DNA from: Mycolicibacterium wolinskyi
GTDB taxonomy: Bacteria; Actinomycetota; Actinomycetes; Mycobacteriales; Mycobacteriaceae
DNA length: 64,000 bases
Reading direction: 5' to 3'
Assembly (NCBI RefSeq): GCF_002101965.1
Contig: NZ_LQQA01000034.1
Location: 161,560-225,559 of the forward strand
The translations under genes and the position numbers were made by a program. The stretch's first letter is position 1; every line of letters begins with the position of its first letter. This document shows, one piece after another, positions 51,003 to 59,603 of the stretch. Under the pieces are notes generated by a model. It worked only from the letters and a program-made list of their open reading frames with translations, was not told where the DNA came from and did no database searches.

Positions 51003-51878
51003 GTTTGTGAACTGGCTGGCCAAGAAGTCGCGTGACACCGGCGTCTTCGGTGCGATCTGGTCGAAGCCGTGGAAGGCCCCGTCGACCACTTCGACCTCGC
51101 AGGGCACCCCCGCTGCCCGGAGCCGCTCCGCGTACGCGAGGTCCTCGGCGTGGAACAGGTCGAGCGTGCCAACGCCGATCCATGCCGGCGCGAGGCCCGA
51201 CAGATCCTCGTGGCGGGCAGGCACCGCGAGTGCCGGGTCGGCGTCGCCGAGATACGCCGACCACCCGAACTTGTTGCTGCCCTGGGTCCAGAGCCGGTGT
51301 CCCGGCGAATCGAGTTCCCGTCCCGTGCTGCGATCGTCGAGCATCGGATAGACCAGCAGTTGTGCGGCCAGTGTTACCCCACGGTCGCGGGCCAGGATGG
51401 CCAGCGCAGCGGCCAGGCCACCGCCCGCGCTTGCCCCGCCGATCGCGACGCGTGCCGGATCGACCGTGGGCAACGCGGCCAGCCAGGTCAGCGCGGAGTA
51501 GCAGTCCTCAAGCGCAGCCGGATATGGGTTCTGGGGTGCGAGCCGGTATTTCACGGCGGCCACCGTGGCGCCGAGCTCGTTGGCGAAGCGCCGGCACAGC
51601 GCGTCGTCCTGGGCCGGGCTCCCGAGCACATATCCGCCGCCGTGCATCCACAGCAGCGCCGGACCGGGTGTCGCGCGGCCGGCCGGCCGGAACAACCGGA
51701 CCCCGGCGCCCGAGGTCAGCGTCAACACCTCGACATCCTTCGGGGTGCGACGGCCCTGCAGTCCGGTCAGGCGCTGAAAGATCGGCAGCGTACGGCGTGT
51801 GACCAGTTGGCGCGGGATGAAGCGGGCGATGCGTTCCAGATCGGGATGAAACGCGGTGGTCTCAGCGGCTGACGTCAC
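50982..51878 (-). CDS. Alpha/beta hydrolase, hormone-sensitive lipase family
   Basis: 298 residues. HGGGYVLGS oxyanion segment near residue 79, GGASAGGG nucleophile near 148, acid in GTLDLF, His in GAFHGFD. Typical bacterial HSL/acetyl-hydrolase of mycobacterial Lip type. No signal peptide. Downstream of the PhnF-like GntR gene by 65 bases but no functional link is evident. Confidence 0.9.
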   Translation of the reverse strand: MTSAAETTAFHPDLERIARFIPRQLVTRRTLPIFQRLTGLQGRRTPKDVEVLTLTSGAGVRLFRPAGRATPGPALLWMHGGGYVLGSPAQDDALCRRFANELGATVAAVKYRLAPQNPYPAALEDCYSALTWLAALPTVDPARVAIGGASAGGGLAAALAILARDRGVTLAAQLLVYPMLDDRSTGRELDSPGHRLWTQGSNKFGWSAYLGDADPALAVPARHEDLSGLAPAWIGVGTLDLFHAEDLAYAERLRAAGVPCEVEVVDGAFHGFDQIAPKTPVSRDFLASQFTNLRAAFA

Positions 51879-51943
51879 ACCGTCCGTTCTACCGTGTGGC
51901 GTTCAGTAGCGTCGGACGAGGTCACCGGTCTCGCCAGAATTTG

Positions 51944-52639
51944 TCACGTCAGCAGGGTTTCGAACGCCACCCGGTCGCCGCGGTACAGCGCCCGCACGAT
52001 CTCGACCGGCAAGCCATCGGTGTCCACCGTTCGGCGGTTGAGCAGCAACATCGGCATGGCTGTCGACGACTCGAGCAGCGTGGCCTCCCTGGGTGAGGCC
52101 AGGGCGGTCTCGATGCGTTCGGTGGCCGAGCCGAAGTCGACGCCGCCGGCGCGGATCGCGGCGTAAAGCGACGTCGACGGATCGAAGCTGTCGTGCAAGT
52201 GTCCGAACCGGGCCGAGGACAGGTATGTGCTCTCCAGGCCGATGCGCTGATCGTCGGCGAGCAGTATGCGTTCGAGGTGCATGACCGGCGCGCCCGGCGC
52301 AATGTCGAGCCCGGCGGCGAGTTCGGTGGTGGCCTCGACGGTTTCCCACGTCACGAGTAGACGGCCCGGCCGCCGCCCCATCGCGAGCGCGCCCTCGGTG
52401 TAGGACTGCAGGCCGAGCGGTTGGGTGAGCTTGGGCCGCGACACCACGGTGCCTCGCCCGCGCCGCTCGATCCGTCCGGCGACCAGCAGCTCGTGCAGCG
52501 CCTGGCGCACGGTTTCCCTCGCCACCCCGAATCGCACGGCGAGTTCGCGCTCGGCGGGCACCGGGTCGCCCTCGGCGAGATCGGCGAGCATCGTGTCGAG
52601 TGCGGTCCGAATGACGTAGGGCTTGGGAAGAGGCTTCAT
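51944..52639 (-). CDS. GntR/HutC-family regulator, PhnF-like
   Basis: 231 residues. Winged helix at about 8-70 (VPAERELAVRFGVARETVRQALHELLVAGRIERRGRGT) and UTRA domain at about 85-228. Overlaps the HD gene by four bases (ATGA). A site TGGTCTATACCA lies in the divergent region 53172-53183; this is the exact reverse complement of the operator known for PhnF of M. smegmatis. It probably represses this phosphonate-type cluster. Confidence 0.9.
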   Translation of the reverse strand: MKPLPKPYVIRTALDTMLADLAEGDPVPAERELAVRFGVARETVRQALHELLVAGRIERRGRGTVVSRPKLTQPLGLQSYTEGALAMGRRPGRLLVTWETVEATTELAAGLDIAPGAPVMHLERILLADDQRIGLESTYLSSARFGHLHDSFDPSTSLYAAIRAGGVDFGSATERIETALASPREATLLESSTAMPMLLLNRRTVDTDGLPVEIVRALYRGDRVAFETLLT

Positions 52640-53151
52640 ATCGCGTGCCGGGCAACGCGTTCGGCGACGGCAAGCACATCGTCGATCGTCATCCCGTCAG
52701 CGTACGGATCTTTGGCGGCGTCGTCGTAGCGGCGCAGGCGCAACGCGTCGGAAAACCACGGATGGTCGACGAATTCGGCGTCGACACCCGGACCACCCTG
52801 GTGGCGCAGCGATACCGCAGACGTGTCCGACAGCGCGTAGCCCGGATCGGTCGCGGCGAGATACCGCTTGGCCGCGACATGCGCACCGGCCAGCCAGCCC
52901 ACTCGTTCGCCGAATCTCGGGGACAGCCATTCGCGCGCGAACAGGTCGTGGTGCTCGGCATGGGGCCCGTGGAACAACGGGCTGTGGGCGAGATCGTGCA
53001 GCGCGGCGGCCAGCACCAGTTCGTCGTCGGCGCCGTCGTCGCGGGCGCGGGCCGCCGACTGCAGGGCGTGATCCAGTTCGTCGACGGCTTCCTCGTCCCA
53101 TATCCCACGCAGCGAGCGCAGTACCCGGCCGACTTCCTCGACGTGTTGCAT
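52636..53151 (-). CDS. HD-domain protein of the phosphonate-degradation (PhnZ-like) group
   Basis: 171 residues. His28, the HD pair His52-Asp53 (AALHDLAHSP), His56, His61, His64 and His91 are placed as in the PhnZ/MIOX-like mixed-valence di-iron oxygenases and in the HD family found in phosphonate gene clusters. PhnZ cleaves the C-P bond of an alpha-hydroxylated phosphonate. Lies between the GntR regulator and the divergent oxidoreductase. Activity is inferred from motif and context. Confidence 0.82.
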   Translation of the reverse strand: MQHVEEVGRVLRSLRGIWDEEAVDELDHALQSAARARDDGADDELVLAAALHDLAHSPLFHGPHAEHHDLFAREWLSPRFGERVGWLAGAHVAAKRYLAATDPGYALSDTSAVSLRHQGGPGVDAEFVDHPWFSDALRLRRYDDAAKDPYADGMTIDDVLAVAERVARHAI

Positions 53152-53171
53152 GATGACAGCGTACCCGGATT

Positions 53172-53183
53172 TGGTCTATACCA
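53172..53183. promoter_or_regulatory. PhnF-type operator
   Basis: TGGTCTATACCA, the reverse complement of TGGTATAGACCA, the binding site established for M. smegmatis PhnF. It stands 20 bases from the HD gene start and 78 bases before the oxidoreductase, within a 109-base divergent region, so it can control both directions. Confidence 0.75.
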
Positions 53184-53260
53184 GTTCTTAACCTGCTGTT
53201 CGGCGACACAACACCCGCAGGTGGCGGGACGGACTTGATCAGTCGAGAGGGTCAACGGTT

Positions 53261-54376
53261 ATGCGGGTGACGATCATCGGTGGCGGCATCCTCGGCACAG
53301 CCCACGCACTCGAAGCGGTGCATCGCGGGCACCGGGTGGTGCACCTGGAACGCGAACGGGAGGCGCGGGGCGCCACGGTACGCAACTTCGGTCTGATCTG
53401 GGTGTCGGGCCGGTCCACCGCTGAGCTCGAAGCTGCGCTGCGTTCCCGCGAACTGTGGGAGAAACTCGGCGCGGACATACCCGGAATCGGTTTCCGCCCT
53501 GCGGGATCCATCACCCTGCTGCGAACGGAAGCCGAGTTCGCGGTTGCCGAAGAGGCCGCGGCCCGCGCCGACGCCGGACATCGCGGTTTCACCCTGCTGG
53601 ACCCCGAGCAGGTGCGCGCGCTCAATCCCGCGCTGCGTGGGCGTTACGTCGGTGGCCTGCACTGCTCGCTGGATGCCGCGGTCGAATCCCGCCAGGCATT
53701 GCCTGCCATTCGTGAATACCTCACTGCCAGTAGGCGTTACGATTTCATCGCGGGTTCCGAAGCGCGCGCGGTGGACAACCGGACCGTGCGCGACGACCGC
53801 GGCAACCGGTACGAAGCCGACCTCGTGCTGGTGTGCGCCGGAGCCGCCCACGGCGGGCTGGTGCGCGACCTCGCCGGCGAGCTTCCCGTGCGCCGGGTGC
53901 GGTTGCAGATGATGCAGACCGAACCGCTCGACGAACAATTGACCACCGCGATCGCCGACGCCGACAGCTTCCGCTATTACCCGGGGTTCGCCGGGCCCGC
54001 GCTGGATACCCTGCGTAGCAGCGAAACCCAGCATCCGGTCGCCGAGGAGCAGCACATGCAACTGCTGTGCGTCCAGCGGCTGCACGGTGGTCTGACGATC
54101 GGCGACACGCACGAATACGACGAGCCGTTCGGCTTCGACGTGCACGAAGCGCCATACGCCTACCTCGTCGACGTCGTCGAAGAATTCCTCGGCCGGGCAC
54201 TTCCGCCGATCCGGCAGCGCTGGGCCGGCGTCTACAGCCAATGCCTGGATCCACACCAGTTGGTGTGCCGCGCCGCACCCGAGGACGACGTGTGGGTGAT
54301 CACCGGCCCGGGCGGCCGGGGCATGACGCTGGGCCCGGCCATCGCCGAGCAGACCGCAGACCTGATCGGTCTCTGA
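53261..54376 (+). CDS. FAD-dependent oxidoreductase of phosphonate clusters (DAO family)
   Basis: 371 residues. N-terminal dinucleotide fold VTIIGGGILGTAHALEA and ERE in place of the usual acidic strand end; C-terminal TGPGGRGMTLGP closes the FAD site. Relatives are known from 2-aminoethylphosphonate-type clusters, beside PhnX-like hydrolases, and are expected to oxidise an amine or amino-phosphonate. Divergent from the HD/GntR pair; 13 bases before the PhnX-like gene. Confidence 0.87.
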   Translation: MRVTIIGGGILGTAHALEAVHRGHRVVHLEREREARGATVRNFGLIWVSGRSTAELEAALRSRELWEKLGADIPGIGFRPAGSITLLRTEAEFAVAEEAAARADAGHRGFTLLDPEQVRALNPALRGRYVGGLHCSLDAAVESRQALPAIREYLTASRRYDFIAGSEARAVDNRTVRDDRGNRYEADLVLVCAGAAHGGLVRDLAGELPVRRVRLQMMQTEPLDEQLTTAIADADSFRYYPGFAGPALDTLRSSETQHPVAEEQHMQLLCVQRLHGGLTIGDTHEYDEPFGFDVHEAPYAYLVDVVEEFLGRALPPIRQRWAGVYSQCLDPHQLVCRAAPEDDVWVITGPGGRGMTLGPAIAEQTADLIGL

Positions 54377-54389
54377 GTAAGGAAAGAAA

Positions 54390-55070
54390 ATGCCGAACGA
54401 CGATATCCAGCTCGCTGTCATCGACATGGCCGGAACCACCGTGGCCGACGACGGTCTGGTGAACAGCGCCTTCGAGGCCGCCGCCACCGCGGCCGGGATC
54501 CCCGCGGAAGGGGAGGAGCGGGAGAACGCGCGTCAATACGTACTCGACACCATGGGGCAGTCGAAGATCGTCGTGTTCCGCGCATTGCTCGACACCGAGG
54601 AACTCGCGCAGCTCGCGAACGCCGAATTCGAGCGCACCTACGCCGAGCTGATCGACAACGGTCAGGCTCACGCGATAGACGGTGCGGCAGAGGCGATCAC
54701 GGAGCTGCGTGACGCCGGCATCAAGGTTGCCCTGACGACGGGATTCAGCGGCCCCACCCAGGAAAAGCTGCTCGCCGCGCTGGGTTGGCAGGACGTGGCA
54801 GACCTCGTGCTCGCCCCGGATGACGGCGTGCGTGGCCGCCCGTACCCCGATCTCATCCTGACCGCGCTCATCCGTCTGCAGGCCGACGGCGTCGCCAATG
54901 TCGCCGCCCTCGGTGATACCGCCAACGATGTCGAAAGTGCTCGCCGTGCGGGCGTCGCCATTGCCGCGGGTGCGCTCACCGGCGCGCATGTCGAGGAGCA
55001 GTTGCGGGCCGCCGGCGCCACCCATGTCGTGGGGTCGATCACCGACTTCGCAGATCTTCTGCTGCGCTGA
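54390..55070 (+). CDS. PhnX-like HAD hydrolase (phosphonatase-like)
   Basis: 226 residues. Nucleophile Asp12 in AVIDMAGTTV, with Ala two residues on as in phosphonoacetaldehyde hydrolase, and Lys58 in TMGQSKIVVFRALL at the Schiff-base Lys position of phosphonatase. GDTANDVESARRAG is HAD motif IV. Predicted to cut the C-P bond of phosphonoacetaldehyde or a close analogue. AAGGAAAG precedes the ATG. Co-directional with the oxidoreductase before and the ABC ATPase one base after. Confidence 0.89.
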   Translation: MPNDDIQLAVIDMAGTTVADDGLVNSAFEAAATAAGIPAEGEERENARQYVLDTMGQSKIVVFRALLDTEELAQLANAEFERTYAELIDNGQAHAIDGAAEAITELRDAGIKVALTTGFSGPTQEKLLAALGWQDVADLVLAPDDGVRGRPYPDLILTALIRLQADGVANVAALGDTANDVESARRAGVAIAAGALTGAHVEEQLRAAGATHVVGSITDFADLLLR

Positions 55071-55071
55071 G

Positions 55072-56244
55072 ATGACCGATACCGGACTGGGCGACGTCAG
55101 CGTTGCCGGCCTGGCCCGGCGGCGGTTCGTCGCGAAGGAACCGGCGACCCCGGCTGTCGTCTTCGACCGTGTCGGCGTGTCGTACGGCCGCGGCGCGCGT
55201 GCGACGCCTGCGCTGATCGACTTCAGCCTGCGCGTGGCCCGAGGGGAGACGGTCGCACTGCTGGGACCGAGCGGAGCGGGGAAGTCGACTGCGCTTCGCG
55301 CCCTTGCCGGAGTCGTGCGGCCCAGCTCGGGCACGCTCTGGGCGGCCGGTCGTGACGTCACCGGCCTGCCAGCCGTCAAGCGGGGCATCGGGGTGGTGCT
55401 GCAGTCCGGTTCGCTTTTCCCGCATATGCGGGTGGCCGACAACGTCGCGTTCGGTCTGCGGGCCCAGCGTGTCCCGCGGCGAGAGATCGAGGGCCGTGTC
55501 ACCGATGCGCTCGAGACCGTCGGCATGACGTCTTACGGAAGATGTTTTCCGCGTGAGCTTTCCGACGTCCAGCAGCTGCGCGCCTCGGTCGCCAGGGCGC
55601 TGGCCATCCGGCCCACGGTGCTGTTGCTGGATGAACCACTGGCCGCGCTGGATGTCCAACTGCGGCAGTCCGTTCTGGTCGAGCTGCAACAGCTGAAGAA
55701 GACGTTGCCGGACATCGCGATGCTCTATGTCACCCATGACCCGGCAGAGGCGCTCGCGCTGGCCGACCGCATCGCGGTGATGGCCGATGGTCGGCTCGTG
55801 GACGTCGACAAGGCTGAAATCCTCTGGAAGCGTCCGCCCACCACCTACACCGCCACGTTCCTCGGCGGAGCCAACCTGCTGCCATGCACCGTCGGCCGGG
55901 TGATCGGCACCTCGGCGTTGGTGACGGTCGCGAATCGCACGGTCAGCGCCGAGGCGCCGCAACCGGCGGTGGGCCGGATCGACTGGGCGCCGGGTTCGGC
56001 CGCACTGCTGTGTATCCGTCCGCACGCCTTGCAGGTCGTGTCGCTCGGCAATCGGGACGCCCTGCGCGCCACCGTGAATGCCGCGATATGGCGCGGTGCG
56101 ACGACGCGGCTGGTGGCCTCGGTCAACCAGTTGCCCGACCACTCGATCGAGGTCGACGTACCTGGCCATGCCCGCTTCGAGGTGGGCAGTGAGGTCGGCG
56201 TGCGCATCCCCGAACCGGCCGGTGTGCTCGTGCGGGCGGGGTAA
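55072..56244 (+). CDS. ABC transporter ATP-binding protein, orphan, degenerate signature
   Basis: 390 residues. Walker A GPSGAGKST, Q-loop VVLQSGSLFPHMRV, Walker B VLLLDEPLAALD and His in YVTHDPAEALAL are intact; the C-terminal 150 residues form a TOBE-like domain as in Fe3+/phosphonate/spermidine importers. The signature reads LSDVQ rather than LSGGQ. No permease or binding-protein gene lies in the window, so partners must be elsewhere or lost. ATG at 55072, one base after the PhnX-like gene. Probable phosphonate importer part. Confidence 0.88.
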   Translation: MTDTGLGDVSVAGLARRRFVAKEPATPAVVFDRVGVSYGRGARATPALIDFSLRVARGETVALLGPSGAGKSTALRALAGVVRPSSGTLWAAGRDVTGLPAVKRGIGVVLQSGSLFPHMRVADNVAFGLRAQRVPRREIEGRVTDALETVGMTSYGRCFPRELSDVQQLRASVARALAIRPTVLLLDEPLAALDVQLRQSVLVELQQLKKTLPDIAMLYVTHDPAEALALADRIAVMADGRLVDVDKAEILWKRPPTTYTATFLGGANLLPCTVGRVIGTSALVTVANRTVSAEAPQPAVGRIDWAPGSAALLCIRPHALQVVSLGNRDALRATVNAAIWRGATTRLVASVNQLPDHSIEVDVPGHARFEVGSEVGVRIPEPAGVLVRAG

Positions 56245-56254
56245 TTCGCAGTGA

Positions 56255-56272
56255 ACAACTTCGCGAAGTTGT
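56255..56272. promoter_or_regulatory. 18-bp perfect palindrome upstream of the LipC-like gene
   Basis: ACAACTTCG-CGAAGTTGT, no spacer. Located 10 bases after the ABC ATPase stop and 36 bases before the esterase start. No T-run follows, so an operator is more likely than a terminator. Confidence 0.45.
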
Positions 56273-56308
56273 CGACTGATGGGCCGTGCCGCGCGGTAGG
56301 CTCGAAAA

Positions 56309-57532
56309 ATGACGGCACGACCGGATACCCGGTACTCCGGACCGAGCTTGGCCAGCCGCGCCCGGTGGTTGCTACACGCCAAGCCTGCCGATCACATGCT
56401 GGCATTGAGCGTCGCATCGGCTTCGCTGCCCGTCGTCGGCAAGCACCTGGAACCGCTCGGTGCGATGGCGGCCATGAGTGTGTGGGGTTTCCGCCACATG
56501 CCCGACTTCGTCGCCGCATCCGCGAGGTCCTGGCTGGCCCCGGATCCGGCCGGGCTGCGTAAGGCAGATCGGGACAAGACCAATTCCGTTGCTCGGCAGG
56601 CACTGCAAAACCTCGTGGCCGCCGCTGATTTGGCGATCGACTGGCCCGCGCCGCAGAGCATGCCGCCGCTGTGGAACACGATCGCGCACCGGCGCAGCGT
56701 TTACCGGACTTCCGTACGCTACGGCGACAGTCCGTCGCAGTTGCTCGATGTGTGGCGGCCAAAGGATCTGCCGACCGAACCGGCGCCAGTGCTGATCTTC
56801 GTGCCCGGTGGCGCGTGGGTCCACGGCAGTCGCATGCTGCAGGGTTACGCGTTGATGTCGCACCTCGCGCAGCAGGGATGGGTGTGTCTGTCGATCGACT
56901 ACCGCGTGGCGCCGCACCATCGCTGGCCGCGTCACATCACCGACGTCAAGGCCGCAATCGCCTGGGCGCGCGCGAATGTCGACAAGTTCGGCGGGGACCG
57001 AAATTTCGTTGCGATTGCCGGGTGTTCGGCGGGCGGACACCTGGCCGCCCTTGCCGGCCTGACCCCCAACCACCCTGATCTGCAGGGTGATCTGTCCGAA
57101 AGTTCGGACACCACGGTCGATGCCGTCGTGGGCATCTACGGCCGCTACGACTGGGAGGATCGCTCGACCGCCGAACGGGTGCGGTTCGTCGATTTCCTGG
57201 AACGCGTTGTGGTCAAACGCAAGATCGACCGGCACCCGGAAATCTTCCGGCTCGCTTCGCCGATAGCCCAGATCCATCCGGACGCTCCACCGTTCCTGGT
57301 GGTTCACGGTACGGCCGACACCGTCATCCCGGTCGCGCAGGCGCGCAGCTTCGTCGACCGTCTCAAAGCGGTGTCGCATGCCCCGGTCGGCTATGTGGAA
57401 CTGCCTGGCGCGGGCCACGCCTTCGACATGACCGACGGGGCCAGGACCGGAGCGATGGCCACGGCAATTGGCTTGTTCCTCAATGAAATTCACCGAAACC
57501 GGACGATTGACCGGACTAAAGCGGTTATATAG
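56309..57532 (+). CDS. LipC-like esterase (alpha/beta hydrolase)
   Basis: 407 residues. About 130 helical N-terminal residues precede the hydrolase fold; nucleophile Ser240 in AGCSAGGH, oxyanion segment VPGGAWVHGS, acid in VHGTADTVIPV, His in GAGHAFD. The extended N-terminus and coupling to a WS/DGAT gene match Rv0220 (lipC) followed by Rv0221. Such esterases can be cell-surface located in M. tuberculosis. It probably works with the acyltransferase in lipid turnover. Confidence 0.89.
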   Translation: MTARPDTRYSGPSLASRARWLLHAKPADHMLALSVASASLPVVGKHLEPLGAMAAMSVWGFRHMPDFVAASARSWLAPDPAGLRKADRDKTNSVARQALQNLVAAADLAIDWPAPQSMPPLWNTIAHRRSVYRTSVRYGDSPSQLLDVWRPKDLPTEPAPVLIFVPGGAWVHGSRMLQGYALMSHLAQQGWVCLSIDYRVAPHHRWPRHITDVKAAIAWARANVDKFGGDRNFVAIAGCSAGGHLAALAGLTPNHPDLQGDLSESSDTTVDAVVGIYGRYDWEDRSTAERVRFVDFLERVVVKRKIDRHPEIFRLASPIAQIHPDAPPFLVVHGTADTVIPVAQARSFVDRLKAVSHAPVGYVELPGAGHAFDMTDGARTGAMATAIGLFLNEIHRNRTIDRTKAVI

Positions 57533-57556
57533 ACGCCTCCACAGGGGAGGTACACC

Positions 57557-58975
57557 GTGAAGCGGTTGAGTGGGTGGGACGCGTTCCTGCTGTACACCGA
57601 GACGCCCAACGTCCACATGCATACATTGAAGATCGCCGTCATCGATCTTGAGGGGATCGGCGACCGCACCTTCGGTGTCGACGACTTTCGTAAAGTGCTG
57701 CACGGCCGGCTCTACAAGCTCGACCCGTTCCGGTATCAGCTCATCGACATCCCGTTCAAGTTCCACCACCCGATGTGGCGCGAGAACTGCGACGTCGACC
57801 TGGACTACCACGTCCGGCCGTGGCGGCTGCCCGCTCCCGGCGGCCGGCGCGAACTCGACGAGGCCATCGGTGCGATAGCCAGCACGCCGCTGGATCGCAG
57901 CCGCCCGCTGTGGGAGATGTACTTCGTCGAAGGGCTGGCCAATGACCGCATCGCGGTGGTCGGCAAGATCCACCATGCACTGGCCGACGGCATCGCGTCG
58001 GCGAACCTGCTGGCCCGCGGGATGGACCTGCAGGAGGGGCCGCAACGCGATCGCGATTCCTACGCGACGGATCCGGCACCATCCAAGAGCGAGTTGGTGC
58101 GTTCGGCATTCCGCGATCACCTGCGGCAGATCGGCCGGTTGCCGGGGACCATCCGTTACACCGCGGAGGGCGTCGGACGGGTACGACGTAGCAGCCGCAA
58201 GCTCTCGCCTGAGCTGACCCGTCCGTTCACGCCGCCGCCGAGCTTCATGAACCACGTGCTGACGCCCAGACGGCTGTTCGCGACGGCGACGCTCGCGCTG
58301 TCCGATGTCAAGGAGACGAGCAAAAAGCTCGGCATCACGATCAACGACCTGGTGCTGTCCATGTCCTCGGGGGCGTTGCGCACCCTGTTACTCAAGTACG
58401 ACGGCAAGGCCGACCATCCACTGTTGGCCTCGGTGCCGATGAGCTTCGACTTCTCACCCGACCGGATCTCGGGCAATCGATTCAGCGGCGTGCTCGTGGC
58501 GTTGCCGGTCGATGAGGCCGACACCGCCGAACGGGTCCGCAAGGCGCGCGAGGCGGCCGGCCTCGCCAAAGAGAGTCACCAACTCATCGGGCCCGAGCTC
58601 ATCGCACGCTGGGCCGCCTACATCCCGCCGGCCCCGGTCGAAGCGGCGTTCAAATGGCTCTCTGGCAAGGACGGCCAGAACAAGGTTCTCAACCTCAACA
58701 TCTCCAACGTTCCCGGTCCGCGTGAGCGGGGCAAGGTCGGTGGGGCCACGGTCACCGAGATCTACTCCGTCGGTCCGATCACCGCGGGCAGCGGGTTGAA
58801 CATCACGGTGTGGAGCTATGTCGATCAACTCAACATCTCGGTGATCGCCGACGACGCCACTGTCGACGATCCGCATGAGGTGACCGACGCGATGCTCGAC
58901 GAGTTCCGCGACATCCGAAGGTGCGCAGGGCTTCCCGACAAACTCACGGTCGTCGAGACCGCGATGCCGCAGTAG
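57557..58975 (+). CDS. Wax ester synthase/diacylglycerol acyltransferase (WS/DGAT)
   Basis: 472 residues. Active-site motif HHALADG at 139-145 and the second block LNLNISNVPGPRERG near 380 define the family. Transfers acyl-CoA to diacylglycerol or a fatty alcohol, forming storage lipid in the cytosol. Length and neighbour match Rv0221. GTG at 57557, 24 bases after the esterase. Convergent with the oxygenase operon across a hairpin. Confidence 0.94.
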   Translation: MKRLSGWDAFLLYTETPNVHMHTLKIAVIDLEGIGDRTFGVDDFRKVLHGRLYKLDPFRYQLIDIPFKFHHPMWRENCDVDLDYHVRPWRLPAPGGRRELDEAIGAIASTPLDRSRPLWEMYFVEGLANDRIAVVGKIHHALADGIASANLLARGMDLQEGPQRDRDSYATDPAPSKSELVRSAFRDHLRQIGRLPGTIRYTAEGVGRVRRSSRKLSPELTRPFTPPPSFMNHVLTPRRLFATATLALSDVKETSKKLGITINDLVLSMSSGALRTLLLKYDGKADHPLLASVPMSFDFSPDRISGNRFSGVLVALPVDEADTAERVRKAREAAGLAKESHQLIGPELIARWAAYIPPAPVEAAFKWLSGKDGQNKVLNLNISNVPGPRERGKVGGATVTEIYSVGPITAGSGLNITVWSYVDQLNISVIADDATVDDPHEVTDAMLDEFRDIRRCAGLPDKLTVVETAMPQ

Positions 58976-58996
58976 GTGAGGCCCTGGACGCCGAGC

Positions 58997-59043
58997 GGCC
59001 AGTTATGTCACGGTTCTCGCTGAACAACGTGTCACAACTGGCC
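58997..59043. terminator. Long inverted repeat between convergent units
   Basis: Arms 58997-59012 and 59028-59043 (GGCCAGTTATGTCACG / CGTGTCACAACTGGCC) pair at 14 of 16 positions with a 15-base loop. There is no T-run. It occupies nearly all of the 81-base gap between the WS/DGAT stop and the end of the leftward operon, so a bidirectional terminator is the simplest reading. Confidence 0.55.
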
Positions 59044-59056
59044 ATTCGACACCCGC

Positions 59057-59602
59057 TCACGGTGAGTGGTCGGATTCGCTCTCTACGCCGAAGGCGTTGA
59101 CGGCCAGCGCCAGCAGTTGGTATCCACCGATGAGGAACACGAGGTCCATGCGTTGGTTCTCGTCGAGGAACTCGGCGAGGCGGTCCCACGTCGACTGCGT
59201 GATGGTGTGGAAAGCGACGAGATCGTCGACCGCACACACGATCACGTCATCATGGGTGTCCGAGCAGTGACCCGACAGGATGCCGTCGATGTCGTCGTCG
59301 GTCAGGCCGGCCTGCCGTGCGATGGGCAAGTGGTGTGTCCACAGGTAGTCGCAGTCGCTGCGCAGCACGATTCGCAGTAGCGCCACTTCCCGAATACGTG
59401 GGGACAGCCGCGATCCGCGCAGCAGGTAGGCGTTGAACGGCAGGTAAGCGCGCGTCAGGTCCGGATTGCGCACCAACGTCGACAGGACGTTGCCCGCGCC
59501 TTCGGGGTTCGCTCGTTCGGCCGGGATGAGGGAGGCCAGGGCCGCGCGCGTGTTGTCGTCCCATTGCTCAAATGGCAATGGGGTCAACCGTAGCGGGTGC
59601 AA
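59057..59602 (-). CDS. Carboxymuconolactone decarboxylase (AhpD-fold) family protein
   Basis: 181 residues. AhpD-like helical core with IREVALLRIVLRSDCDYLWTHHLPIARQAGLTDDDI. The CxxC of peroxidase-type AhpD proteins is not present (only one Cys, in SDCDYLW), so a different role is expected. A TTG at 59602 is taken as start, one base after the TauD stop; no ATG or GTG fits. Last gene of the six-gene operon. Function unknown. Confidence 0.85.
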   Translation of the reverse strand: MHPLRLTPLPFEQWDDNTRAALASLIPAERANPEGAGNVLSTLVRNPDLTRAYLPFNAYLLRGSRLSPRIREVALLRIVLRSDCDYLWTHHLPIARQAGLTDDDIDGILSGHCSDTHDDVIVCAVDDLVAFHTITQSTWDRLAEFLDENQRMDLVFLIGGYQLLALAVNAFGVESESDHSP

Positions 59603-59603
59603 T

